Positions 30,006 through 38,765 of a stretch of DNA of 64,000 nt are shown piece by piece; position 1 is the first letter of the stretch, and the number at the start of each line of letters is the position of its first letter. The position numbers were made by a program, and so were the translations under genes. The stretch is taken from NCBI GenBank assembly GCA_019285755.1, contig CP079103.1, positions 5,861,001-5,925,000 of the forward strand, in the 5' to 3' direction. The notes below the pieces were generated by a model. The model saw nothing but the letters and a program-made list of their open reading frames with translations, was not told where the DNA came from and made no database searches. The stretch is from Chitinophaga sp. E66. Lineage in GTDB: Bacteria; Bacteroidota; Bacteroidia; Chitinophagales; Chitinophagaceae.

Positions 30006-32144
30006 TCAGTTTTTGTCTTTACGAAAGAAGTGCCATTCCGCACCGGCCATAAACACCCGGCCCGGCTGTGATGGCATCAGGTAATCCGTATACCCGGTGA
30101 TATTATCGATGCCGGCATGCAGCGTAAGCCGCTTCTGCAGCAGCGATTTTTGTACGCTAAAATATAGCAGGGTATGACCTTTCACGAATACGTCGTAACG
30201 ATCGATATATCCATTGTTGTCAACATCCAGGAAGCCGTATTTGCCTCTGTAAGTTCCACGTACTGAAGCGCCCAGCCCCATCCGGGATGCTGCCAGGTTG
30301 CCTGCAGGGCCCATGTGCCGGCTGCGGTTAGGCAGGCCGAAGTAGTCTTTCGTCGTAGCCGGACGGATGCCGTCGGGCGTGCGCACGGTGGCGTAGCGGG
30401 ATGATTTCTGACGGATAGAATCGGTAACGGCAGGATTGCGGGCGTCCAGCAACTGGTAGCCCGCAGACAGCTGGAAGTTCGGCGTGATAGTGAATTTCCA
30501 TCCCGCCTCTACGCCCCGCATGACCACCCGGTCGATATTGATGTAAGAAAATAATTGTTGACCATTCCGCATAATGCCGACTTGTTCGGTATTGATGAGA
30601 TTGCGCAGGCGGTGCAGGAATGCGCCGGCCTGCCAATCCATGCGGCTGCCCGTCCGGATCGTAATACCGGCATTGATGGAAGTGGAGGTTTCCGGTTCCA
30701 GCGACGCGATCTGTGATGCATTGTCCCACACCTGTGCAATGGTGCCCGCCGCCTTCAGCCCGGCGGCTTTCTCCGCGAAGTTATGTGCGCCGATAACGGT
30801 ATATCCTTGCGTAATATTGGTAAACACCTGGTACATCTGCGCATAGGTAGGCGGTTTGAAGCCGTTGCCCAATGACGCGCGGAAAGTGATCCACTCCGCA
30901 GGGCGATATAGCGCCCCGGCGCTGAGGTTCAGCCGGCCGCCGTAATCAGTATTTCCATCGTACCGGAAGCCCGCCGTGAGCCGGAATTTTTCGGATTGCG
31001 CGAACTCTCCCTGCAGGTAACCGAAATAACCGCTCATGGAACGGCGGATGTCGGAACCAGGGTTGCGGTAAGACTGGCGGTCGCCGCCGATGCCGCCCAC
31101 GAATGTCAGCGGGAGCTCATCAGGACGGTGCTCCGCTTGCAGTTCCAGCCGGTGGATCTGCTGAAAGAAGTCATTTTCCTGCAGGAGTCGGCCGTTTTCC
31201 TGGAGGGTTACGGTTTGCCGGGTGTCGTATCCGGTGTAGTAATACCTGGCGAGCAGCGTAGTGTTGCGGGAGGCCTGGTGGCGGAGGTGCAGGCCTGCGT
31301 TGATGTCTTGCTCCCGGAGATTGTCGTTGAAAGGTTGTGCGCCATAAGAGCGGAACATGTCCGACTGGCGGCCTGCCGCCCGGATGCGCGCCTGTAGGGT
31401 GGTGCTTTCGTTGAAGCGCCACTGGCCTCTTGCCTGGCCGGAGAAGCTCGTGTATGGCGGGGAGGTTTTTCCTTCTTTGAGATATTCGGTGTTGGCGTTG
31501 AAGCCATCGGTTTTATAAAAGTTACCCGATACGGAAACGAAGCCTTTGTTATTGGTGAAAGGTGTTTCTGCACTGAGGTTGGCATCTGCTGTCTTGTAGG
31601 TGCCGAAGCGGATGCCTGCGGAGGCCTGAGCTTTCCGCACGGCCTGACGGGTAATGATATTGATGACCCCTCCCAATGCTTCCGACCCATAAAGGCTGCT
31701 GGCGGCACCCTTGATCACTTCGATGCGCTCAACATCGCCCACGCTTATGCGCGAGAGATCGAAATTGCCGGCGAGGCGCCCGGTCATGGGCTGGCCATCG
31801 AGCAGGATCAGGACATATTCTGAACTGAAGCCCTGCAATTGTATCCCTACGCTGCGGTTGCCGCTGCCCAGGTCGGGAACGATGGCCATGCCGGTCTGTT
31901 CACGCAACACTTCGTCGAGCCGGCGACTGCCGGCCAACTGGATGCTTTGCCGGGAGATGACGAGCGTGGGAGCGGTTTGTTGTCCTATGTTGATGAGGTC
32001 ATCGGATTTGCGGAGGGAATTGTCTGTCACCTCATGGGTGCGCAGCGTGCGGACGGCGGGCGTGCTGTCTGCGCTCGGGCCCTGCGCCGATGCGGCGGCG
32101 CATGCCAGGAGGCACGGGATCAGGAACGTTTGCTTGATATGCAT
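30006..32144 (-). CDS. TonB-dependent outer-membrane receptor, probable haem receptor
   Basis: Intact 712-residue receptor. Signal peptide (KQTFLIPCLLACAAASAQG), plug domain with RLDEVLREQTGMAIVPDLGSG and GDVERIEVIKGAASSLYGSEALGGVINIIT, then a 22-strand-like barrel with NGFKPPTYAQMYQVFTN and a C-terminal GRVFMAGAEWHFF. Sequence alone would also fit a cobalamin or siderophore receptor. Haem is favoured because an IsdG-like haem oxygenase and two to three HmuY-like lipoproteins lie within 6 kb. It is divergent from the AraC-family regulator across 228 bp containing paired operator-like repeats. Confidence 0.85.
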   Translation of the reverse strand: MHIKQTFLIPCLLACAAASAQGPSADSTPAVRTLRTHEVTDNSLRKSDDLINIGQQTAPTLVISRQSIQLAGSRRLDEVLREQTGMAIVPDLGSGNRSVGIQLQGFSSEYVLILLDGQPMTGRLAGNFDLSRISVGDVERIEVIKGAASSLYGSEALGGVINIITRQAVRKAQASAGIRFGTYKTADANLSAETPFTNNKGFVSVSGNFYKTDGFNANTEYLKEGKTSPPYTSFSGQARGQWRFNESTTLQARIRAAGRQSDMFRSYGAQPFNDNLREQDINAGLHLRHQASRNTTLLARYYYTGYDTRQTVTLQENGRLLQENDFFQQIHRLELQAEHRPDELPLTFVGGIGGDRQSYRNPGSDIRRSMSGYFGYLQGEFAQSEKFRLTAGFRYDGNTDYGGRLNLSAGALYRPAEWITFRASLGNGFKPPTYAQMYQVFTNITQGYTVIGAHNFAEKAAGLKAAGTIAQVWDNASQIASLEPETSTSINAGITIRTGSRMDWQAGAFLHRLRNLINTEQVGIMRNGQQLFSYINIDRVVMRGVEAGWKFTITPNFQLSAGYQLLDARNPAVTDSIRQKSSRYATVRTPDGIRPATTKDYFGLPNRSRHMGPAGNLAASRMGLGASVRGTYRGKYGFLDVDNNGYIDRYDVFVKGHTLLYFSVQKSLLQKRLTLHAGIDNITGYTDYLMPSQPGRVFMAGAEWHFFRKDKN

Positions 32145-32221
32145 ATCGTGCGCGAAGGTCGGGATGATGGGAGATCTTGCCGGGAGAAAGGGTTACCTGA
32201 GGCGGAGGAAATCAGCTCAGT

Positions 32222-32251
32222 TCCGGAAAACAATTTACCATATCCGGAAAA
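32222..32251 (+). promoter_or_regulatory. Paired direct repeats TCCGGAAAA, 21 bp apart
   Basis: TCCGGAAAA occurs at 32222-32230 and again at 32243-32251, start-to-start distance 21 bp, i.e. two helical turns. This is the geometry of AraC-family operators. They sit between the minus-strand receptor and the plus-strand AraC regulator, so the regulator is the natural candidate to bind. Confidence 0.55.
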
Positions 32252-32372
32252 TCAAAACAGAAGAATGGCGTATTCATGCGGGTTTTCCCGATCCGATCAT
32301 TTCCCGTCTCCCGATTGCGGGGATATTGTTGGCATGATGGTTTAATATTGCCTGATTCAACAATTTCTCCAT

Positions 32373-33348
32373 TTGCCTGCGCAACCCGTACATATCATCC
32401 CATCCTGCCGGTTCGATATCCGCAATACCGGCGGATTCAGAGAGCGACGCCGCGAGTTGTCGCAAGACGGGCACACCGGTTCCGTATTCGAAATGCTGAG
32501 CCCCGACGGGATCAATTTCGGATACTACAACCTGCGCTCCGCAACGCGGGCGAGATCGTTATCCGTAACACCACGCCCTTTTTCCAGATGAGCTATACGG
32601 TGAGCGGCAGCAAAAGCTATTCCGCCCAGGGAGGCATCGGCAAACTTGCTTCGCTCGACCGGCATCAATATAATTACCTGTTTTTCCCCGAAGAGGATAT
32701 CCATATGCAATGGCCCGCCCATGAGCAGCTGGAGATCTTCGAACTGGGCGTAAGCCCTGACCTCGTTCTGCAGGCCATGCCTGAAGAACATCCGCTGTAC
32801 GAGGTGTTCTCCGGCAGCATCGAACGGAATGCCCTCGCAGCTATCAGCTCCGTGAACCTGCCCTTGCACGCTCCCATCAGCACGATCCTGTATGATATGC
32901 TGCATTGTCCCCTGGAAGGGCGTTACAAGCAACTGTTCCTGAAAGCGAAGACGATAGAGCTACTGGCGATCCAGCTGGCGCAATACGAGCAGATCGCGGG
33001 CGTGAAACTTAACGAAAATGCCCGGTCGCTACGGAAAGAAGACGTGGAGCGCATGCATATGGCGCGCGACATCATCGCAAGCAATATCCACAGCCCTTGT
33101 ACCCTCATAGACCTGGCCCACCAGGTGGGCACGAACGACGCCTACCTGAAAAGCCATTTCAAACAGGTGTTCGGCACAACGGTATATGGATACCTGCAGG
33201 GCATCAAAATGGCACATGCAAGAGAATTGCTGGGGCAGGGAAAGCAGGTGTCGGAAGTGGCGTATTTATCAGGGTACAAACATACCGCGCATTTCACGCG
33301 GGCGTTCAAAAATACTTCGGCTACGCGCCGGGAAGGATCAAAGCCTGA
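32373..33348 (+). CDS. AraC-family transcriptional regulator (frameshifted, start uncertain)
   Basis: N-terminal sensing domain (GSVFEMLSPDGINFGYYNLRS, PFFQMSYTVSGSKSYS, HQYNYLFFPEE) and C-terminal double HTH (DIIASNIHSPCTLIDLAHQVGTNDAYLKSHFKQVFG, then EVAYLSGYKHTAHFTRAFK). Two breaks: near 32541 (GC for GGC) and near 33310 (AAAAA for AAAAAA); the restored C-terminus is KKYFGYAPGRIKA with stop 33346-33348. The N-terminus is unclear: the good frame opens with TTG 32373, while the ATGs at 32334 and 32337 meet a stop after three codons. About 325 residues. Divergent from the receptor, it probably senses iron or haem status. Confidence 0.82.
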
Positions 33349-33429
33349 TCCAAAAGCAAAAGCCGCATAGCAGAGGCAATGAGCATCCTCCGCCATGCGG
33401 CGTTATGGCATCTGCGGCAAGAACCAGGA

Positions 33430-33552
33430 TCAGGTGGCCAGCCAGTAGAAGATGGCGAGCCACACCAGGCCCTTGATGAGGAAAAACATAAATCCCCAGA
33501 AGCCCAGTCTTTTCAGCCATTTCAGGATGGCTTCCTTGTTGGGTGCTTTCAT
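33430..33552 (-). CDS. Small membrane protein, 40 residues
   Basis: Short frame starting at 33552, only 2 bp after the stop of the haem-oxygenase-like gene on the same strand. Begins KAPNKEAILKWLKRLGFWGF, then a hydrophobic segment FMFFLIKGLVWLAIFYWL, and stops at 33430. Positive residues before the helix suggest an inner-membrane anchor with N-terminus in the cytoplasm. Conserved-looking composition and tight spacing argue that it is real. Role unknown, perhaps linked to haem handling. Confidence 0.7.
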   Translation of the reverse strand: MKAPNKEAILKWLKRLGFWGFMFFLIKGLVWLAIFYWLAT

Positions 33553-33554
33553 TT

Positions 33555-33884
33555 TTATTCGCTGATGACGCGATAGATTTTGAAATCGCTCGACATGGGC
33601 GCAGGCCTGCCTTCCGCTTTGGCTTTTGCCAGCTCTTCGAACCCACGCTGGTGGCCGGCGGTGAAAGCGGGAGATTTCATCCAGTCGCGGAACGATTGTT
33701 CCGTTTCCCAGTAGCTCACGATCAGGTAAGCGTCTCCGGGTTTCTCGGGGCGGAGCACGTGCATGTTGATAAAGCCGGGCATGGTATCTATCGCATGGGC
33801 GCGGGTGGCGAACATCTGCTCGAAGCGATCCTTGAAGTCATCGTTACAAGTGATGTAGTTGATAGCAACGTAGTTGTTAGTCAT
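33555..33884 (-). CDS. IsdG/HmoB-like haem-degrading monooxygenase
   Basis: Intact 109-residue ABM-fold protein. The three IsdG catalytic positions are all present: Asn9 (AINYIT), Trp68 in FRDWMKSPAF and His78 in TAGHQRG, with the spacing seen in IsdG (N7, W67, H77). The local match FRDWMKSPAFTAGH to the IsdG signature is strong, so haem opening and iron release is the likely role rather than quinone oxidation. Followed 2 bp later by a small membrane protein gene; transcribed towards the AraC gene. Confidence 0.82.
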   Translation of the reverse strand: MTNNYVAINYITCNDDFKDRFEQMFATRAHAIDTMPGFINMHVLRPEKPGDAYLIVSYWETEQSFRDWMKSPAFTAGHQRGFEELAKAKAEGRPAPMSSDFKIYRVISE

Positions 33885-34057
33885 GATTTGTCAATTTAGC
33901 GTCATAAAGATACGCCTGTCATCGAATTGTCACGTGCCTGCCGCGGAGATTCGGTTACCCGAAACGGAATAATCGTGTATTTACTGAATAGGTTGGTGAT
34001 TCTCCGGAAGTGGTCAGTGGATGCCCGCAATTTTGCAGCATCTTAACCACAGCCAAA

Positions 34058-34747
34058 ATGAAATTACGACTATTGATGATATCGGCGGCGGTGATGCTTG
34101 CATCCTGCGGTAAGGACGGCGAAGACGCCCCGGCCCCGACGGGCCCAGCCAGTACCGTCATCTCCGATCTTCAGGCAGACACGGGCGCCTCTGTGGGCGA
34201 GCCCGGCGAAGGAAAGGAGCAGCGGCCTTTTTATTCCCTCATCTTCAGTTTCTCAACTAAACAATCGCGCCTCATCAAAACGAAGGCGGATTCTGCTCAG
34301 TATCTCAAGAATACGGACTGGGACATCGCGTTCACGCAGGAGTACAATTCCTATGTGGTGGTGAACAACGGTGCTCATACCGGGACGCCTGGTGCGGGCG
34401 GGCCGGGCAAAGGGGCCATGGTCATCATCGAAAAGCCATATGACCAGGTAACGGAAGCTCCTTCCGACGAGGCTTTCGCATCCAACGGCGTTCATGGCGT
34501 GGGCTGGGATAGCGGCAACGGGTACGGCTGGTACTTTTATTCCCTAAGCAATCATATATGCGTTCCCATCAAGAACAGAACGTTCGTCCTCAAAACGGCA
34601 GACGGCAAGTTCGCCAAACTGGCGCTGCTCAACATCTACAAAGGCAATCCTCCCGTAGTGACCGATCTGTTCTGGCCATCGCCCTTCCTGACCTTCAAAT
34701 ATTTCGTGCAGGCCGACGGAAGCCGCCGGCTGAACACCTCCAACTAA
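34058..34747 (+). CDS. HmuY-family haem-binding lipoprotein
   Basis: 229 residues, intact. Lipoprotein signal RLLMISAAVMLASCGKDG with the lipobox cysteine at residue 17. HmuY-type features: paired DWDIAFTQEY, a Gly-rich loop, GYGWYFYSLSNHICVPIKNRTFVLKTADGKFAKLALLNIYKG. In P. gingivalis, HmuY captures haem for the receptor HmuR; here the receptor would be the TonB protein at 30006-32144. First of five lipoprotein genes in a row; the next starts 7 bp on. ATG 34058 is preferred over an upstream GTG/ATG that would spoil the signal peptide. Confidence 0.85.
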   Translation: MKLRLLMISAAVMLASCGKDGEDAPAPTGPASTVISDLQADTGASVGEPGEGKEQRPFYSLIFSFSTKQSRLIKTKADSAQYLKNTDWDIAFTQEYNSYVVVNNGAHTGTPGAGGPGKGAMVIIEKPYDQVTEAPSDEAFASNGVHGVGWDSGNGYGWYFYSLSNHICVPIKNRTFVLKTADGKFAKLALLNIYKGNPPVVTDLFWPSPFLTFKYFVQADGSRRLNTSN

Positions 34748-34754
34748 AGCAACC

Positions 34755-35521
34755 ATGAAAACAAAGCTGACGAGCCTGCTGGCGATCGTATTGCTGGCAG
34801 CCTGTTCCAAAGACGACGCGCCCGTGAAGCCCGGGGAGCCTGCCGGCGGCGGCAATACCGTCAAAACAGGTACCTACCGGGTGATAAACCTGGTAGCGGA
34901 TACCAATGCAACCTCGGCAGGCGATGCTGTGTCGCTGTATTACAGCCTCGAGGAAAATAAAGTCATTCCCGCCTCGCAGCGGCAAACGGGAAACTGGGAT
35001 GTTGTTTTTTACGGCATCTATAATTCCAGCGTATATCCCAATAACGGCAACGCCGTAGGGTCTCCAGGTTTTGGCGGACCTGGCAAAGCGGAGATCGCCG
35101 TGATCGTAGACCGCAAATTCGATGCGCAGTATTATGATACCACCAACTTTAAGCCGAAGCAGCTGCCCATTCCCGCGGCGCTCTGGAATGAAGCGTACAA
35201 CAAAGTCACAACCATACCCGCAGGACTGCGGTTCGTTACCCGCGACATTGGGCTGGATCACTTCCTGGGCGGATTCGATGGTTGGGGTATTATGATTTTT
35301 ATGGCTCCATGTTCCCCGACAATCCGCAGAAGAAGCATGTGGTGTATACCATGCCGCGCGTGATGATCGTCAAAACGCATAAAGGACATTACGCGAAGCT
35401 CATCATGGAAAATATTTATAAGGACAGTCCTGCCAACCCGGACCGCACCAACAAGCCGGGTTATATCACATTCCGTTATTCCATCCAGATGGATGGCTCC
35501 ACCAACTTAAACATCCCATGA
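34755..35521 (+). CDS. HmuY-family lipoprotein (frameshifted)
   Basis: About 255 residues, with lipobox LLAACSKDD and the same plan as the gene before it: YRVINLVADTNATSAG, ENKVIPASQRQTGNWDVVFYG, Gly-rich NAVGSPGFGGPGKAE, and C-terminal VMIVKTHKGHYAKLIMENIYKDS. One break near 35289 (restored GWGYYDFYGSMFPDN). Probably a paralogue with a different haem or ligand preference. Its stop overlaps the next start by 4 bases (ATGA). Confidence 0.82.
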
Positions 35522-36243
35522 AATATATCTATTCCTTTTTATTAGCCGGCGCTTTGTTCGCCTGCACCAAAACGGAAACGCTCGAAGCGGCGCCCGAGCC
35601 TTCCAACCGTATCGAATCTTTCCGCATCACCAACGTAACGGGTGATCCTATTGAAGCCGCGATTTCCGACCGCGACAGTACCATTACGGTCTACCTGCCC
35701 TCCTTCCGCCAGTTGACGACATTGGAACCGGCCATCACATTGCCGGCAGGGTCTGCCATTTCGCCTGCTTCCGGAACCTTGATTGAAGACGTTTTCGGCG
35801 CGATCCGCACCAACCGCAAAATCACCTACACCGTTACCGCGGCAGACGGCAGCAAACGTGCGTACAAGCTGCTGATCCGGACACAACAGCCCGAGGTAAT
35901 GTTGCAGGAGCTGAGTACGGTGGATGAGATCAAGGAATTTACCATTGATACTAAAGATCAGTATTCCAGTTTCACGATGTACATCAAGGGGAGCGGTTTT
36001 TCGGAAAACAACGAACTGATGCTGGTAGCGCCGGTGGATGAAAGCGGAAAGGAGCTGCCACCGTTCAATTTGGCGATCACCCACCTCGGCAGTCTGTTCC
36101 AGATCAGCCCCTACCTCGACCAGTCGGAACTCCTCAAACCCCTGCGCGACGCGCTGCCGGCTACCGGCCTTTACCGCCTGCGGGTGTATGTATATGGCCG
36201 TGTGAAGACGATGCAATATCCTGTACGAATTATCAAACAGTAA
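35518..36243 (+). CDS. Lipoprotein with DUF5018-like repeat domain
   Basis: Intact, 241 residues. Signal peptide IYSFLLAGALFACTKT with lipobox cysteine. N-terminal half has the pattern IESFRITNVTGDPIEAAISD, LEPAITLPAGSAISPASG and ITYTVTAADGSKRAYKLLI, typical of surface-protein beta-sandwich domains in Bacteroidota. The C-terminal half (FTMYIKGSGFSENNELML) is IPT/TIG-like. Probably a surface-exposed accessory of the HmuY-type operon. Translationally coupled to the gene before it. Confidence 0.72.
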   Translation: MKYIYSFLLAGALFACTKTETLEAAPEPSNRIESFRITNVTGDPIEAAISDRDSTITVYLPSFRQLTTLEPAITLPAGSAISPASGTLIEDVFGAIRTNRKITYTVTAADGSKRAYKLLIRTQQPEVMLQELSTVDEIKEFTIDTKDQYSSFTMYIKGSGFSENNELMLVAPVDESGKELPPFNLAITHLGSLFQISPYLDQSELLKPLRDALPATGLYRLRVYVYGRVKTMQYPVRIIKQ

Positions 36244-36245
36244 TC

Positions 36246-37248
36246 ATGAGAATCGCATATATCATTTCCCTGGGCCTGTTGCTGGCCGCCTGTAAAAAGA
36301 GACCGAGCGGGCGCCGTCGCCCCATACCCGCATTGCCAGCTTTACGGTGGAAACGGGAGAAGAGGTTATGTCCGCCGCCATGTCCGGCGACAGCATCGTG
36401 ATGTATTGGCCCTCGCACCTGGCGACGCCTTCCTCTATCAAACCACAGATCGAAGTATCCGAGGGAGCTGCGGTGAGCCCGGCTTCCGGTTCCACAGTGC
36501 CTTTTCAAACCGGAACGGCATTTACAGTGAAGGCGCAGAGCGGTGTTGAAAAGAAATATTATCTGAAAGTTGTGATGAACCAGGCGCCGATCCAGATCAG
36601 CGAAGCTACTTCTTATACTGGTACCAGAGGTGGAGAGCTGGTGGTTGACATTGGGTCTTCCATGCGCTATTTCGCGCAAGATCCGGCCGTAACAAGCTTT
36701 TACCTGGTAGATACCCCAGGGACGGCCACAAAGATGGATATTGAATTCTTTACCCCTTATAACGGCGTTCCCAACATGCGCATCAAGGTTCCCAAACCGG
36801 CGTGAAACCGGGCGTACCGTGTCCGCATCACCAGCGGCGCCCAATCCAGGACTACGGAAAATTACGTTTTCGGCGTATTGTATTCAAACAGCGAAGTTCC
36901 CAAAGCAGGGGCGCTCGATGCCGACGTCACCATCAAACGCGGCGAAACGATCACTTTCCCGGGCCAGCAGTTTTTCGACATGAAAGACGCGGTAGCCTAT
37001 ACTTACGACGATAACTGGAACGAGAAAGAGATCATGACCTTGCCGCTGGTAAGCAGCACCGCAACTTCAGTGACATACCGCATTCCCGCCAATTTCCCGG
37101 CCGGAACCTATCAATTCGGCGACTGGGGCCCCAATGCGCTGGGTATCCGACTCCGGATCACGGACTTCGCCGGCTGGTGGACTGGAACGGCAACCGTAAG
37201 AATTATACGGAGGTGACTGGTTTCGTGAAGTTTACCGTTGTGCCTTAA
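36246..37248 (+). CDS. Lipoprotein with DUF5018/IPT-like domains (frameshifted)
   Basis: Sister of the previous gene, 2 bp after it. Signal peptide AYIISLGLLLAACKK, then RIASFTVETGEEV, IEVSEGAAVSPASGS and FTVKAQSGVEKKYYLKVV, followed by an IPT-like segment (ADVTIKRGETITFPGQQFFD ... VTYRIPANFPAGTYQF). Breaks near 36299, 36805 and 37185; the last restores WTGNGKNYTEVTGFVKFTVV-like residues before the stop at 37246. About 334 residues. Surface role with the HmuY-like proteins is inferred from position. Confidence 0.65.
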
Positions 37249-37302
37249 CAAGTTTTTTTAACACCCATTTCTATATTGTTTCACCCACAAACCCAACTTT
37301 CT

Positions 37303-38011
37303 ATGATTTCCATGAAGAAAACCCTTCGTCCTGCCGGTGGCATATTGGCTGCCGCGCTGTTTGGCCTCCTGTTCGAAAAACAGTGACCTGGTAGCTCCTG
37401 AGTCGTCCCGCATTCCGGCGGGAAGCCTGGGGTTATCGGTAACGATCCCCGACGGCACCAGCCAGGCGATCACCGGACCCGGCGTTACATCCGGTACAAT
37501 TGCCCGCAGTGGGGCGTTGTACACGGTGACCAATTTCAAGCAAGCCTACAGCACTGGCCCCGGCCAGCCTGCGGACGGCAATTTCTACTGGCGTTTTTCG
37601 GTGAACGAAGCCGGGGCGCCGTCTACATTCGAAGTAAAGATGACTGGCATCGCCACGGGAGACATTATCCCGCGCGATTCCATCAAGTTCATTGACAAGG
37701 CGTTTGCGTCTGTCGTGGCGTCTGACTGGGCGTTGGGCACTCTTCCGGGGCTTCTCCGGCTGGCAGCAACGTAATCGGCATGAACAACGTTACCGGCACG
37801 GGGTGCCTCCGCGGTATCGGCCTATGCGAACGGGAAAGGATGGTATACGTATAACTGGAGCGCCGGACATACCGTTACCCCGGTATCTGGCAGAACGTTG
37901 CTGGTGAAGGTGGGTACTACGGTCTGGAAGGTTCAGGTTACGTCCATTTACCAGAATAGCGTAACGGGCGGGGCGTTCCCGTATTATAATTTTGTGTACC
38001 AGGCGCTGTAG
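37303..38011 (+). CDS. HmuY-like lipoprotein (frameshifted)
   Basis: Probable third HmuY-like lipoprotein. After a break near 37363 the lipobox reads ASCSKNSDL; the body has GNFYWRFSVNEAG and DWALGT, and the C-terminal block GWYTYNWSAGHTVTPVSGRTLLVKV followed by VWKVQVTSIYQNSV resembles the HmuY end. A second break near 37745 and a third near 37800 interrupt it. About 236 residues. ATG 37303 and 37312 are both possible. The family link is weaker than for the first two. Confidence 0.6.
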
Positions 38012-38192
38012 TTCCTAGGAAGCATAGCTTTGAGTTTAGTCTTTGGATTCATCGGCCGTGGGGAGCCCTGCGGTCGATTTTTGTTGGGGCGACGTACACA
38101 CGTAAAAATACGATTAGAATTATTTTGCTAATTTTAATGTTCTCATTGATACTGTTGAATTTTAGGCATTTTTCTATTTAAAAAGGGATCCA

Positions 38193-38629
38193 ATGGCAGA
38201 TGTTCACAATAGCAAGGTCCGCAGCTACAACATGAGCCGGATTAAGAATAGTGATACAAAGCCGGAAATGATTATCCGGAAATATTTGCACGCAAAGGGC
38301 TTCCGGTATAAAATAAATGACAAAAGGCTTCCGGGGAAACCAGATTTGGTCTTTACGGCAATAAAAACAGCATTATTTGTTAATGGGTGTTTTTGGCATG
38401 GTCATTCAGATTGTAGGTATTATGTAGTGCCTAAATCCAGAACTGAGTTTTGGTTAAATAAAATAAGCAAGAATAGAGCGAACGACGAAAAGGTGATGTT
38501 TTTACTAAGAGAATTGGGGTGGAACGTGATCGTAATATGGGAATGTGATCTGAAGCCATTAAAAGGGAATCTACTCTGAGCAGGCTTGAGTTTCGGTTAA
38601 GAGCTTTAAAGGAGGTAACAGCCAGGTAA
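38193..38629 (+). CDS. vsr: Very short patch repair endonuclease (frameshifted near end)
   Basis: Vsr nicks DNA 5' of T:G mismatches arising from deamination of 5-methylcytosine made by the partner methylase. Motifs: SRIKNSDTKPEMIIRKYLHAKGFRY, LPGKPDLVF (catalytic Asp), FVNGCFWHGH (Zn/His region) and GWNVIVIWECDL. The frame as written ends at 38579, but adding one base near 38565 continues it as STLSRLEFRLRALKEVTAR to a stop at 38627-38629, giving about 145 residues, normal for Vsr. AT-rich compared with neighbouring genes. Confidence 0.92.
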
Positions 38630-38765
38630 TCAATCTGGTAAAATCAGGCCCCGTAATCGACATGACTTTGGTTATTTATAAATGATATATATTTATATAC
38701 CAGGTTTTTAGTATTTTTAATTTAACTTGACCGCAAAATAAATCTTGATCGGAAAAAAGAAGGAA

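Noticed and set aside
32274..32474. 66-codon minus-strand frame in the receptor-AraC intergenic region
   Set aside because: It overlaps the AraC N-terminal coding region and the operator side of the gap; no promoter or homology is apparent. It looks more natural than most shadows, so I am not fully certain.
33555..33884. Antibiotic biosynthesis monooxygenase as the functional label
   Set aside because: The fold name fits, but the Asn/Trp/His triad and the haem locus point to haem degradation.
38012..38192. Insertion-sequence ends or att sites bordering the restriction island
   Set aside because: I could not find matching direct or inverted repeats on the two flanks.
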